In this document: positions 1 through 7,599 of the stretch, one piece after another | Numbering within the stretch: position 1 is the first letter of the stretch | How the letters are laid out: each line of letters begins with the position of its first letter | Assembly (NCBI GenBank): GCA_027056525.1 | Contig: JALUKO010000086.1 | Coordinates: forward strand, 1 to 14,107 | Direction: 5' to 3' | From: Helicobacteraceae bacterium | GTDB taxonomy: Bacteria > Campylobacterota > Campylobacteria > Campylobacterales > Sulfurimonadaceae | DNA: 14,107 nt | The notes under the pieces: model-generated | Told to the model about the DNA's origin: nothing | The model's input: only the letters and a program-made list of their open reading frames with translations | Database searches by the model: none | Program-made: the position numbers and the translations under genes

Positions 1-635
1 CATCGGTTCCATCATCTGTGAAACTACAGGCTTCAAAAACTTCTGATGCATACGGACTCAGACTTAGGTTTACTACCCCTATCAGCACACAAAAAGCATC
101 TACTGCCACTCAGGATAAAGAGACTACGTCCAACCCTTTAGCATCACTTCCAACCAAACAAAGTGACAATCTTGAGCAAAGCTACTATATAGTTATAGCT
201 ATACTTATCATAGGTATTGCCATACTTTTGTTTATCAAAAAAAGAGTAAATCCAACTCAGGCAAAACAGCTCAATTCCCCTTGGCTTTTTAAAGAGGTAC
301 AACCTGTCCAACCTACACCAAACACACAAACAAATGATCTAAAAGATACATCAAGTGATCAGAGTGTCAGCATCAGGTTTCAAAAAGCGCTTGATAGTGA
401 AAACACGGTTGTTATGTTGGATTTTGGAGAACAAAGTTATCTTGTACTTATGGGAAAAAGCAATATTTTACTGGATAAATTTACACAGAACAAACCTTCC
501 ACACAGGAAGATTTTGAATCGATTTTACAAAACAGACACCAAGAGCTTGATGACTTCTTACATGCTAAAAATAAGACAAAAGAACCACTACAAGCTTACA
601 AAGAGCGAGCTGCTTCTATACTCTATGAAACATAA
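1..635 (+). CDS. fliO: FliO-like flagellar export membrane protein, 3' part
   Basis: The reading frame is open to the left edge (first whole codon at 3), so the 5' end with any signal peptide is probably outside. A GTG at 18 is the first start-like codon but lacks a convincing ribosome site and is probably an internal Val. Numbered from that GTG, the protein has a short polar, presumably periplasmic part (AYGLRLRF near 11-18), a Ser/Thr/Gln-rich linker, one membrane helix at about 56-73 ended by KKR, and a cytoplasmic tail. In the tail, residues 118-156 (VSIRFQKAL, then VVMLDFG, YLVLMGKS and ILLDKF) resemble the small beta-rich FliO domain. FliO helps assemble the FliP/Q/R core of the flagellar export gate. 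Helicobacter and Campylobacter FliO proteins are known to have a long periplasmic part before the helix, as here, and to follow fliN. The match is by pattern only. The next gene converges on it 11 bases away. Confidence 0.55.
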   Translation, partial: SVPSSVKLQASKTSDAYGLRLRFTTPISTQKASTATQDKETTSNPLASLPTKQSDNLEQSYYIVIAILIIGIAILLFIKKRVNPTQAKQLNSPWLFKEVQPVQPTPNTQTNDLKDTSSDQSVSIRFQKALDSENTVVMLDFGEQSYLVLMGKSNILLDKFTQNKPSTQEDFESILQNRHQELDDFLHAKNKTKEPLQAYKERAASILYET

Positions 636-646
636 AGGGAGTACGT

Positions 647-1783
647 TTAAGTATTGTCTCTCTCAAACCTTTCCCGTAAAAGCTTTTTAATCATTTTAAT
701 ATTTGAAATATGAAGCTCATAACTCTCATCCATCATTTTATTGATATGAAAAACCTCTGTTACAGTGATCCCGTAAGGATCTTTTTTCTCTTTTACAATA
801 CTATTGTTCTCATCAAAAGAGTAGAGGTAAAGGTTTTTACGAGTAAATTGTATGTAGTATGTAAGAACCATCTCATTTGAGTGTTTTTTCTCTATAGCCA
901 CTACGACACGCTGATCAGGATTATAGTCCCCATCCAGGTTTAAAAGCTTTGTTGCCTCTTGTATATTCATATAACCTATATAAAATTTTGTGTAGAGATC
1001 ATGATATCTTTGAATCTTATGATTCATCAAAAACTGCATATCCAAGATATGCTTTTTATGACTCCTGATTGTTTTAGTGATCCAAGAAAGAGTATTGTAA
1101 TAACGAAACGGATGAAGCTTTAAAGTGTGTGCTTCTACCATTTTGCTGGACTTAACTCTTGATTTTGGCATCAATTTTGTATTTTTATTACTTTGTATAT
1201 ATTCAAGTACTTTTTGAGCAGAGAATTCCTTTGTGAACCACACCTTACAGTATGATGGAAACTGTCTCGCACCCGTCGCACCTTCATTTAAAATGATCAA
1301 TGCCTTGATCTCATAATTTGGAAAAATAATCTCTAAAAGTGCTTTTTTCTTACGAAGTCTTTTTCTGAGCTTTAACACAGATTTCACAAGTGTCATCTCT
1401 ACAAAATAGAGCTCTTTTTTTGTAAAGATCATAGCATCAAACTCACTGATCTCTCTACTTTTTGTTCTATACACTATTTGCTGTTTCTCGCTGATAGAAA
1501 GAGTATTGGCATAAGCTTTTTGTTTGTTTTGATGAAAACCTTTTAATATAAACTTTTCCACTTCATCGTTGTTTTCAACATATCTTAAAAGCTTTTCATA
1601 TATAAAATTTTCAAAAACTTCACCTTCAAATGAGCGGTATGAACTTAAATAAGAGGGATCTTCTTTATCTATACCTTTTTCCACCAAGGACAAAAGATGT
1701 CTTGTGTTATAGGAGTAGTGTAGCAGATTGTCTGCTATATCACTATAGTCCAGAGTCTGAATCGATTCACTGATATCTAGCAT
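647..1783 (-). CDS. Conserved hypothetical, PD-(D/E)XK-nuclease-like core
   Basis: A 378-residue soluble protein that I cannot assign to a named family. An N-terminal helical part (1-50) is followed by what looks like a restriction-endonuclease fold. There is a helix with acidic residues (E53, E55, E58), a strand with D116 (SEFDAMIF), and a strand with E129 (LYFVEMT), then a very basic stretch (138-147, LRKRLRKKK) and a strand at 160-166 (KALIILN). In active enzymes of this fold the last motif is usually E-x-K. Here it is E129-M-T131, with K134 the nearest lysine, so activity is uncertain. The C-terminal half (about 210-378) is Lys- and Tyr-rich with alternating strands and helices. It starts at ATG 14 bases after the dus stop, with GGAT about 7 bases upstream, so it is probably co-transcribed with dus. 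The gene is clearly coding, but its function is unknown. Confidence 0.75.
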   Translation of the reverse strand: MLDISESIQTLDYSDIADNLLHYSYNTRHLLSLVEKGIDKEDPSYLSSYRSFEGEVFENFIYEKLLRYVENNDEVEKFILKGFHQNKQKAYANTLSISEKQQIVYRTKSREISEFDAMIFTKKELYFVEMTLVKSVLKLRKRLRKKKALLEIIFPNYEIKALIILNEGATGARQFPSYCKVWFTKEFSAQKVLEYIQSNKNTKLMPKSRVKSSKMVEAHTLKLHPFRYYNTLSWITKTIRSHKKHILDMQFLMNHKIQRYHDLYTKFYIGYMNIQEATKLLNLDGDYNPDQRVVVAIEKKHSNEMVLTYYIQFTRKNLYLYSFDENNSIVKEKKDPYGITVTEVFHINKMMDESYELHISNIKMIKKLLRERFERDNT

Positions 1784-1797
1784 AATTTATCCATGAT

Positions 1798-2751
1798 CTA
1801 AAAGGCCATTTCATGATTTTTAAAGAAATCATCAATCACATTTCTATACTCTTGTATATCATCTATATTGTTCACAAGGTTTCTTAAAACCGAAGCACCT
1901 CTATAGCCCTTGGAGTATGTATGCACATGCTTTCTAAATATAGCTACACCACGCTGACCGTAAAAGTCAATCATTCTGTCAAAATGTTCCATAATGATTT
2001 GATGTTTTACACTATTATCAATCTCGCTAGAACCATTTTTCAATTGATGAAAAATCCAAGGAGCACCTACTGCTCCGCGACCTATCATTACACCATCACA
2101 GCCGGTATGCTCTAGCACCCATTTTGCCTTTTCATAAGAGTCTATGTCACCATTTGCAATCACCGGAATATTTACCGCTTCTTTGATCTCTTTTATTGCA
2201 TTATAATCAACAGCTGCTTTAAACTTTCCGGCACGAGTTCTTCCATGTACTGCCAAAAAATCTGCACCGTTATCCTCGACGATTCTAGCAATCTCAATAT
2301 GGTTCTTTTTTTCAAAACCAAGTCGTATCTTGACACTTGTCATTTTTTTATTTGAAGTATCTTTGATTGTTTTGATGATCTCACCCATCAAAGGTAGATC
2401 CAGAAGCAGTGAACTTCCACTTCCATGACCTACAACTTTTGGAACCGGACATCCACAATTAAGATCTATGATATCTATACCCTCTTGATCGTTGAGTATC
2501 TCTACCGCACTTTTGACAATATCCGTACTTGCTCCGGCAATTTGAACAGAATAAGGATCTTCAAGAGGACTTTTTTCTAACATATGGAGGGTTTTTTTAG
2601 AGCCATGTGCCAAAGCATTTGAACTGAGCATCTCACTCACAGTCAAGTCTGCTCCAAATTTTTTGACAACACTTCTAAATGGCAGGTCTGTAAATCCCGC
2701 AAGAGGAGCCAGTACATATACCGGCTTATCAAAAGAAAGTTTGTCTAACAT
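1798..2751 (-). CDS. dus: tRNA-dihydrouridine synthase (Dus family)
   Basis: An FMN- and NADPH-dependent enzyme that reduces uridines to dihydrouridine in the D-loop of tRNA. The 317 residues form a TIM barrel plus a C-terminal helical tRNA-binding part. The start LAPLAGFTDLPFR (14-26) is the FMN-binding signature of the family. LNCGCPVPKV (97-106) holds the catalytic Cys, C101, which protonates the uracil ring. Further flavin and phosphate contacts are K141-I-R, HGRTR (169-173), NGD (200-202) and IGRGAVGAPW (223-232). Length and motif order are normal for a DusB-like protein, though the sequence does not decide which tRNA position it modifies. ATG is preceded by AAGGG with 9 bases between. 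A TATAAT box lies upstream at 2780-2785, so dus and the following gene probably form their own unit. The C-terminus is short after the barrel but not truncated. Confidence 0.93.
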   Translation of the reverse strand: MLDKLSFDKPVYVLAPLAGFTDLPFRSVVKKFGADLTVSEMLSSNALAHGSKKTLHMLEKSPLEDPYSVQIAGASTDIVKSAVEILNDQEGIDIIDLNCGCPVPKVVGHGSGSSLLLDLPLMGEIIKTIKDTSNKKMTSVKIRLGFEKKNHIEIARIVEDNGADFLAVHGRTRAGKFKAAVDYNAIKEIKEAVNIPVIANGDIDSYEKAKWVLEHTGCDGVMIGRGAVGAPWIFHQLKNGSSEIDNSVKHQIIMEHFDRMIDFYGQRGVAIFRKHVHTYSKGYRGASVLRNLVNNIDDIQEYRNVIDDFFKNHEMAF

Positions 2752-2779
2752 TGTATGTTGCCCTTGAAATATTTTCTAT

Positions 2780-2785
2780 ATTATA
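2780..2785 (-). promoter_or_regulatory. Promoter -10 box for dus
   Basis: On the minus strand this is a perfect TATAAT, 28 bases before the dus ATG, in a 70-base AT-rich gap after the preceding gene. No good -35 hexamer is visible, which is usual for sigma-70 promoters in Campylobacter-like bacteria. The T run just after the upstream stop (minus strand, 2812-2821) could be a weak end of the accD unit. A stable stem is missing there, so read-through is likely. Confidence 0.5.
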
Positions 2786-2821
2786 AAGACAATGCTCACT
2801 ATCTTTTATACTATAAAAAAA

Positions 2822-3838
2822 TTAAATAAATAAATTTATATTAAAGTGTTTATTACACTCTTTTAATGCACGGTATGATTTAAAGTTTAAGTACTCATTT
2901 GGCTGAGAATTTTCAAGGATCTCATCCGCAGGTGCTAACATCTCTAAATCAAACAGTGTGTACAGGTATGCGTCCATCGCTTCATCTTTTTCTTCACTGA
3001 GCGTTTCAAAGAGTTTGATTCTTTGTTCTGGAAGCATACCGCCTGCCAATACAGTTGAAATTTTTATATAGTCATTCTTATCAAGATCCAACTCCTCAAA
3101 TAATGCTAAAAGTGCATCATTGGAAACTTCTAAAGCGTTCTCACTTGCATTGACTCTTTGAAGAATGATAAAGAGTGCTTCTTTTGTCAAGAATTCTTTG
3201 TACTTTTCAATTGCATAGAGCGGCGCTGTTTTTACATAGTCGGTATATGCTTCAACACATAAATTTCTGTCATATTTGTTTGCATGGCTCAAAATATCTT
3301 CCGCAGAAATATCACCTTTTTTATAGCGATTTCTTTCATTTTGGATCACCAAAGCATTATCTGCCGGCAATGAATACTTTTTAAGCTCTACAACTTCCCC
3401 GCTTTTAATATTGTTAATAAGCTTAATAACGTTATTGATCTTCTCATTTGCAGTATCTGCACTTAAGGTTTGAGACGGAAATAACACTGTATTATCGACT
3501 AACTCACCTAAAAGTTTATATCTTGGTGTTTTAAACACATGGTTTCTGTTTTCTTTACCAAGATATGCCTCTATGATGGCATCGATGAGTTTTTCATAAT
3601 CTTTTTCATATTTACGAAGTTTAAAACTTCCAAGCATAGAATAAAAAGCCATATGAAATACACTTGCAAGATATAGCAAGATCATCGGAAGAACTACCCA
3701 CAAAGCGATAGACAAAGATGGCAATGGAATACCAAAGAAATCCAAACTCATACTATCTTGTGTTATAAAAGCATAAACATACCATCCCGCTAAGATGATA
3801 AATATTAATGCTGCTATTGTGTATCGCTTTATATACAT
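2822..3838 (-). CDS. Two-helix inner-membrane protein with long cytoplasmic domain
   Basis: A 338-residue protein of unknown function. Two hydrophobic segments, at about 8-25 and 41-67, form a hairpin around a short loop (DFFGIPLPS), so both ends should face the cytoplasm. A positively charged stretch (SFKLRKYEKDYEK, 71-83) follows. The remaining 250 residues are acidic, mostly helical and without signature motifs. Blocks such as YAIEKYKEF, NALEVSNDALLALFEEL and EAMDAYLYTLFDLEM look like helical-repeat (TPR-like) packing. The layout recalls a fusion of LapA-like two-helix anchors and LapB-like repeats, the proteins that oversee lipopolysaccharide assembly in other bacteria. That is a resemblance of architecture only, and no LapB-type metal-binding cysteines are seen. 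ATG is preceded by a strong AAGGAAG and lies 13 bases after the dksA-like stop, so it is the last gene of the accD run. Confidence 0.8.
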   Translation of the reverse strand: MYIKRYTIAALIFIILAGWYVYAFITQDSMSLDFFGIPLPSLSIALWVVLPMILLYLASVFHMAFYSMLGSFKLRKYEKDYEKLIDAIIEAYLGKENRNHVFKTPRYKLLGELVDNTVLFPSQTLSADTANEKINNVIKLINNIKSGEVVELKKYSLPADNALVIQNERNRYKKGDISAEDILSHANKYDRNLCVEAYTDYVKTAPLYAIEKYKEFLTKEALFIILQRVNASENALEVSNDALLALFEELDLDKNDYIKISTVLAGGMLPEQRIKLFETLSEEKDEAMDAYLYTLFDLEMLAPADEILENSQPNEYLNFKSYRALKECNKHFNINLFI

Positions 3839-3851
3839 AATTCTTCCTTAT

Positions 3852-4202
3852 TTAGTTTGATTTTTCTACTATTTCTCTACAATCAATACAGTATATCGCA
3901 TGAGGCTTAACTTTAAGTCTTTGAAAACCGATCGGATCCTCACACATCTCACAAACACCATAATCACCTGCTGCAATTTTTCCAAGTACAACGTTTATTT
4001 CCCTAAGTTCCTGCTCTTGTTGAGAAACTATTGCACTCTCAACCATAGAGTTATTGTTAACGGCTGCATGGTCACCCTCATCATTTAATTCCAATGAGTT
4101 TAGTTGATCCAACTCATCATTAACGCCAGAAATATTTTTTAATATCTGAGCCTTACGACTCTCTAAGATCTCTTTAAAGTAGTTTAACTCACTATCTTGC
4201 AC
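3852..4202 (-). CDS. dksA: DksA/TraR-type zinc-finger transcription factor
   Basis: A 116-residue protein of the DksA/TraR family, whose members enter the secondary channel of RNA polymerase and, with ppGpp, retune rRNA and amino acid promoters. The N-terminal 70 residues form a predicted helical hairpin. Its tip reads NDEGDHAA (40-47), in the place of the acidic D-x-x-D-x-A tip of DksA. A C4 zinc finger follows: C84-x2-C87, a 17-residue spacer, then C105-x2-C108. It is shorter than E. coli DksA (151 residues), as is common in this phylum. The start is GTG, preceded by AAGGAAAG that overlaps the rlmH stop 9 bases upstream, so the two genes are probably translationally linked. The next Met is residue 53, past the first helix, which supports the GTG. 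Whether it is the true DksA or a paralogue cannot be told here. Confidence 0.87.
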   Translation of the reverse strand: MQDSELNYFKEILESRKAQILKNISGVNDELDQLNSLELNDEGDHAAVNNNSMVESAIVSQQEQELREINVVLGKIAAGDYGVCEMCEDPIGFQRLKVKPHAIYCIDCREIVEKSN

Positions 4203-4211
4203 TTGCTTTCC

Positions 4212-4670
4212 TTACTTATGATATGGGTGGTTACTTAAAATCGAAAACCCCCTATAAATCTGCTCTAGCAAAACCACTTTTGCTATCTTATGACTCATAG
4301 TTAATTTACCTAAACTTATAACAGCGTCACTTTTTTTTAAAAAGCTCTCTTCAAAGCCATAAGCTCCACCAACGAAAAATTTAACGGACATTTTATCATT
4401 TAAAAGCTTACTAAATTCAAAACTATCGATTAATTTTCCATCAGGATGTAAACTTACGCAAAATCCTTTGCCTAAATAAGGTTCAAGAGCCCTTGTATAC
4501 GCCTGTTTTGAGGACTCTGGTGAAATCGTGTGTGATTTTGCTACATCTTTGGGAAAAAGTTCTATATCTTCCACTTTTGCGAAGCGGCTTATCATCTTTT
4601 GAAGCTCTTTATACAAAGGATCATATGTTGAACGCTCTTTTTTGGCAATACTTATGATATCTATTTTCAC
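4212..4670 (-). CDS. rlmH: 23S rRNA (pseudouridine-1915-N3)-methyltransferase RlmH
   Basis: RlmH methylates a pseudouridine in helix 69 of 23S rRNA after the 70S ribosome has formed, using S-adenosylmethionine bound in a trefoil knot. The 152 residues match the usual 155-160 for this SPOUT family. Typical landmarks are the start MKIDIISIAK, FFVGGAYGF (98-106, glycine-rich SAM loop), ISLGKLTMSH (118-127) and the C-terminal YRGFSILSNHPYHK (139-152), which ends in the conserved P-Y-H-K. The start is GTG one base after the thiE-like stop (TAA-a-GTG). No strong ribosome site is seen, so translation probably depends on coupling to the upstream gene. The dksA-like gene follows after 9 bases. Confidence 0.95.
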   Translation of the reverse strand: MKIDIISIAKKERSTYDPLYKELQKMISRFAKVEDIELFPKDVAKSHTISPESSKQAYTRALEPYLGKGFCVSLHPDGKLIDSFEFSKLLNDKMSVKFFVGGAYGFEESFLKKSDAVISLGKLTMSHKIAKVVLLEQIYRGFSILSNHPYHK

Positions 4671-4671
4671 T

Positions 4672-5235
4672 TTATTCTACCAATCCGCTTCCAATAACAT
4701 GATACGTTACATGTTTAAAAGTATCCTCTTTTTTCACACCGCCAATGGCAGCAACAAGATGTTTTGATTTGGAAGCTATCTCATCAAGCTTCGTGCCAAG
4801 TACCGAAGATATATCTTTTTTTGTTGTTGTATCTCTATATGCACCAAGACCAATATAGTTAAGGTCAAGCGCATTGGCTTGCACAACCTCTTGCTCGTTA
4901 TGTGTTGAGATACCGAGAATTTTATCATTTTTAATCACACTGCGTAAAATCTTTACAGCCTTGTGTATATCCCGATCAATCATTTTAAGATCTTCTTGCC
5001 CCACATGAACGCCATCACAAAACTCTATGAGCTCATAAGCATCATTGACTATCAAAAAGCCCTCATAAAGTTTACGTATCTGTATAAGCTGCTGCTTTAT
5101 AAAGGCGATATCTGCATTTTTATTTCTGTACTGAATAATCTCTGCATTGTTTTGTTTGGCTATATCGACGAATTCTTCTACACTTATACCTTTGTTATCT
5201 AAAAGATCTTGATCACATAAAGCATAGAGTCGCAT
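4672..5235 (-). CDS. thiE: Thiamine-phosphate synthase-like protein (ThiE/TenI family)
   Basis: ThiE joins the pyrimidine (HMP-PP) and thiazole phosphate halves of thiamine. The family landmarks are present in order: IIQYRNK (33-39; Q35, R37 and K39 for pyrophosphate), IVND (62-65, Mg2+ and pyrimidine), GVHVGQEDL (75-83), LGIS (107-110), GAYRDTTTKKD (131-141; T136, T138, K139) and AIGGV (163-167). At 187 residues it is shorter than the usual 205-220. It stops just after the phosphate-binding strand (VIGSGLVE), so the last barrel helix is reduced or absent. TenI, a thiazole tautomerase relative, is the main alternative, although the kept T-x-T-K motif favours ThiE. It begins 3 bases after the accD stop without a clear ribosome site and ends one base before rlmH. 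Confidence 0.82.
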   Translation of the reverse strand: MRLYALCDQDLLDNKGISVEEFVDIAKQNNAEIIQYRNKNADIAFIKQQLIQIRKLYEGFLIVNDAYELIEFCDGVHVGQEDLKMIDRDIHKAVKILRSVIKNDKILGISTHNEQEVVQANALDLNYIGLGAYRDTTTKKDISSVLGTKLDEIASKSKHLVAAIGGVKKEDTFKHVTYHVIGSGLVE

Positions 5236-5238
5236 AAC

Positions 5239-6087
5239 TTAGGAAGCTTTTAAAAGTGTTAAAAGATCTGAGAGAGTATTTTTTAGCTCATTTCTATTGA
5301 CCACCATATCAATAGAACCTTTCTCTAGTAAAAACTCTGCTCTTTGGAAGCCTTCTGGAAGATCTGAACCAATAGTTTGCTTGATCACTCTTTGACCCGC
5401 AAAACCAATCAGTGCTCCCGGCTCAGCGATGATAATATCACCAAGCGTTGCAAATGACGCACTCACTCCACCCATAGTTGGATCTGTTAACACAGAAATA
5501 TACGGAAGTTTTTCTTTGGCAAGTTTGGCAAGTGCTGCTGATGTTTTACTCATCTGCATAAGCGAGAATGTACTCTCTTGCATTCTTGCACCACCACTTG
5601 CACTGATGATGATAAGTCCCTGCTTTTTCTCTATGGCACGGTTTACCGCACGCACAATCTTCTCACCCTCTACAGAGCCCAAACTTCCACCCATAAAAGC
5701 AAAATCAAATACAACAAGTTGTGCAGGAACACCGTTGATAGTACATTCACCACTGACAACAGATGAACTTCTTCCGGTTTTTTTCTTCCCCTCTTCTATC
5801 CGTTTTGCATACGATTTTTTATCGACAAATTTTAAAGGATCAACCGGTTTTAGGTTTTCATCAAACTCTACAAAACTCTCTGCATCGGCTAAAAGAGCAA
5901 GTCTTTCTTTCACGCCTATACGAAGGTGGTAACCACATTTTGGACATACATAGTTTTGATTTTCAACCTCTTTATAATACATTAAAGATTGACAAGATTT
6001 ACATTTGATCCAATGTGCCGGTGCTTCATTTTTAGTTGCTTGCTGTTTTGTTGTTTGGTTTCTGGAAAAAAGATTTAAGAGGTTCAA
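5239..6087 (-). CDS. accD: Acetyl-CoA carboxylase carboxyltransferase subunit beta
   Basis: AccD pairs with AccA to move the carboxyl group from carboxybiotin to acetyl-CoA, giving malonyl-CoA for fatty acid synthesis. The 282 residues are standard length. An N-terminal C4 zinc ribbon (C29-x2-C32, C48-x2-C51) is followed by the crotonase-fold domain. That domain carries FDFAFMGGSLGS (127-138), the acyl-CoA oxyanion loop SGGARMQE (164-171), MGGVSASFA (205-213), GFAGQRVI (228-235) and EGFQRAEFLL (245-254). The start is TTG with AAGGAT upstream at normal spacing (about 6 bases). The first in-frame ATG is codon 37, inside the zinc ribbon, so TTG must be right. It is the first gene of a tight run with the thiE-like gene and rlmH, preceded by a TATAAT promoter. 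Confidence 0.96.
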   Translation of the reverse strand: MNLLNLFSRNQTTKQQATKNEAPAHWIKCKSCQSLMYYKEVENQNYVCPKCGYHLRIGVKERLALLADAESFVEFDENLKPVDPLKFVDKKSYAKRIEEGKKKTGRSSSVVSGECTINGVPAQLVVFDFAFMGGSLGSVEGEKIVRAVNRAIEKKQGLIIISASGGARMQESTFSLMQMSKTSAALAKLAKEKLPYISVLTDPTMGGVSASFATLGDIIIAEPGALIGFAGQRVIKQTIGSDLPEGFQRAEFLLEKGSIDMVVNRNELKNTLSDLLTLLKAS

Positions 6088-6117
6088 AAAATATCCTTAT
6101 ATGTATAAATAATAGCG

Positions 6118-6146
6118 ATTATACCTAATTTATACTTTATTTTGAA
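6118..6146 (-). promoter_or_regulatory. Promoter of the accD run
   Basis: Read on the minus strand, TATAAT lies at 6118-6123 with GG before it. A weak -35-like TTCAAA lies at 6141-6146, 17 bases upstream. It is placed between the gltD terminator and the accD TTG, giving a leader of roughly 24 bases. The intergenic stretch is otherwise plain AT-rich sequence. Confidence 0.5.
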
Positions 6147-6167
6147 ATTTTTTGAAACGATTTGGGT

Positions 6168-6206
6168 TAAAAAAGTGGACTCACCCTTTCAAAAAGGGTC
6201 AGTCTA
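6168..6206 (-). terminator. Intrinsic terminator of gltBD
   Basis: Seven bases downstream of the gltD stop lies a near-perfect hairpin. ACCCTTT (6183-6189) pairs with AAAGGGT (6193-6199) around a 3-base loop, and GACT (6178-6181) pairs with AGTC (6201-6204) beyond one C-C mismatch. On the minus strand the stem is followed within a few bases by six T (6169-6174). This is a classical Rho-independent terminator and separates gltBD from the accD run. Confidence 0.85.
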
Positions 6207-6212
6207 AGAGGT

Positions 6213-7598
6213 TTATTTAAGAAGTGACTGCGTAATGCTTCTAGCAGCTTCACGACCATCATATGCGGCGGTTACAACAAGGTCGGCACCTCTGAAACAG
6301 TCACCTCCGGCATAAATACCCGAAGTTGTCGTTTCATGTGTTTGCTCATCTATGATGATACCGCCCCATGAATTTGTCTCGATTCCGTTTTCAGCTAAAA
6401 ACGGAGGAACAACGGGATCAAAGCCTAATGACATAATGATAACATCGGCATTGACTCTACACTCGCTTCCCTTAATCTCTTCCATGCGTTGGCGACCAGA
6501 CTCATCTTTGGCACCTAAAGTGGTTTTCACCACTTCTACTGCAACTGCCTGATTTTCTTCATTGAGTATGATCTCTTTTGGAGAAACAAGAAAGGTAAAA
6601 TCAACACCCTCTTCCATAGCATTTTTATACTCTTTCTTACTTCCTGGCATATTTTTTTCATCACGTCTGTAGAGACAAGTAACACTTCTTGCACCCTCAC
6701 GTTTTGCAGTACGCAGACAATCCATAGCGGTATCACCACCGCCGATCACGACAACGTTAAGGTCTTTAAAGTCAAACTTTTTATCATAAGAGAGTTTAAA
6801 CTGTTTACGCTGAATTGCCGTTAGATAGTCCATTGCCGCATATACATTTGATGCATTCTCACCGGCAAGTCCTGCAGACTTTGCTTTTGTAGCACCAACA
6901 CCTATAAACATCGCATCGTGATTAGAAGCGATCTCTTCAAACGAGATATCGTTACCCACTTCACAGTTAAGTATCAGTTTAAGTCCTGCTTCTTCAAGAA
7001 GTTTTACACGGCGTTCTACTATTTTTTTATCAAGTTTAAAGTTTGGAATACCATAAGTTAAAAGTCCACCCGCTTTGTCACTTTTCTCATACATAGTCAC
7101 GGCTATACCTGATCGCAAAAGATAGGTTGCAGCAGAAAGTCCCGCAGGTCCACTTCCAATAACAGCTACCTTTTTATCTGTAGTTACTCCTGGAAATTCC
7201 GGCTTATATCCCGCTTTGAAGCCTGCTTCTGTAATATGTGTCTCTACACTTCCGATGGTGATCGCGCCATGTCCGTCATTGAGCGTACAGTCACCCTCAC
7301 AAAGTCTGTCATGGGGACAAACACGCCCCATCACTTCTGGAAACGGCGATGGCTCATTTGAAAGCTTAAATGCAAACTCAAGGTCTTTTTCACTGACCGC
7401 TTTTAACCACTGTGGGATGTAGTTGTGAAGCGGACACTTGTTTAAACAAAACGGGTCTCCGCACTGGATACATCTGTCACTCTGTGAAGCGGCATCATGC
7501 TTGTTAAATACTTCATAAATTTCACCAAAATCTTTTGTTCTCTCAACTACCAATCTTTTAGTTGGGTCTATTCTTTCAGTTGCTAAAAAATCTCTCAT
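6213..7598 (-). CDS. gltD: Glutamate synthase (NADPH) small subunit
   Basis: GltD takes electrons from NADPH through FAD and passes them by iron-sulfur clusters to GltB. The 461 residues are normal length. The N-terminal ferredoxin-like part has C43-x2-C46-x4-C51-x3-C55-P and C94-x5-C100-x3-C104, the cysteine sets of the two [4Fe-4S] clusters. The FAD fold begins at VAVIGSGPAGLSAA (144-157) with YEKSDKAGGLL following. The NADPH fold begins at VVVIGGGDTAMD (282-293). The C-terminal flavin motif is AGGDCFRGADLVVTA, near residue 435. The start is ATG one base after the gltB stop, with GGAGA inside the end of gltB, so the two subunits should be made in fixed ratio. Other proteins of this flavoprotein family (e.g. 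PreT, NfnB-like) share the fold, but the adjoining gltB settles the role. Confidence 0.96.
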   Translation of the reverse strand: MRDFLATERIDPTKRLVVERTKDFGEIYEVFNKHDAASQSDRCIQCGDPFCLNKCPLHNYIPQWLKAVSEKDLEFAFKLSNEPSPFPEVMGRVCPHDRLCEGDCTLNDGHGAITIGSVETHITEAGFKAGYKPEFPGVTTDKKVAVIGSGPAGLSAATYLLRSGIAVTMYEKSDKAGGLLTYGIPNFKLDKKIVERRVKLLEEAGLKLILNCEVGNDISFEEIASNHDAMFIGVGATKAKSAGLAGENASNVYAAMDYLTAIQRKQFKLSYDKKFDFKDLNVVVIGGGDTAMDCLRTAKREGARSVTCLYRRDEKNMPGSKKEYKNAMEEGVDFTFLVSPKEIILNEENQAVAVEVVKTTLGAKDESGRQRMEEIKGSECRVNADVIIMSLGFDPVVPPFLAENGIETNSWGGIIIDEQTHETTTSGIYAGGDCFRGADLVVTAAYDGREAARSITQSLLK

Positions 7599-7599
7599 A

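Noticed and set aside
5429..5932. A 167-codon plus-strand ORF inside accD.
   Set aside because: It is the antisense shadow of a complete, motif-rich accD and resembles no protein.
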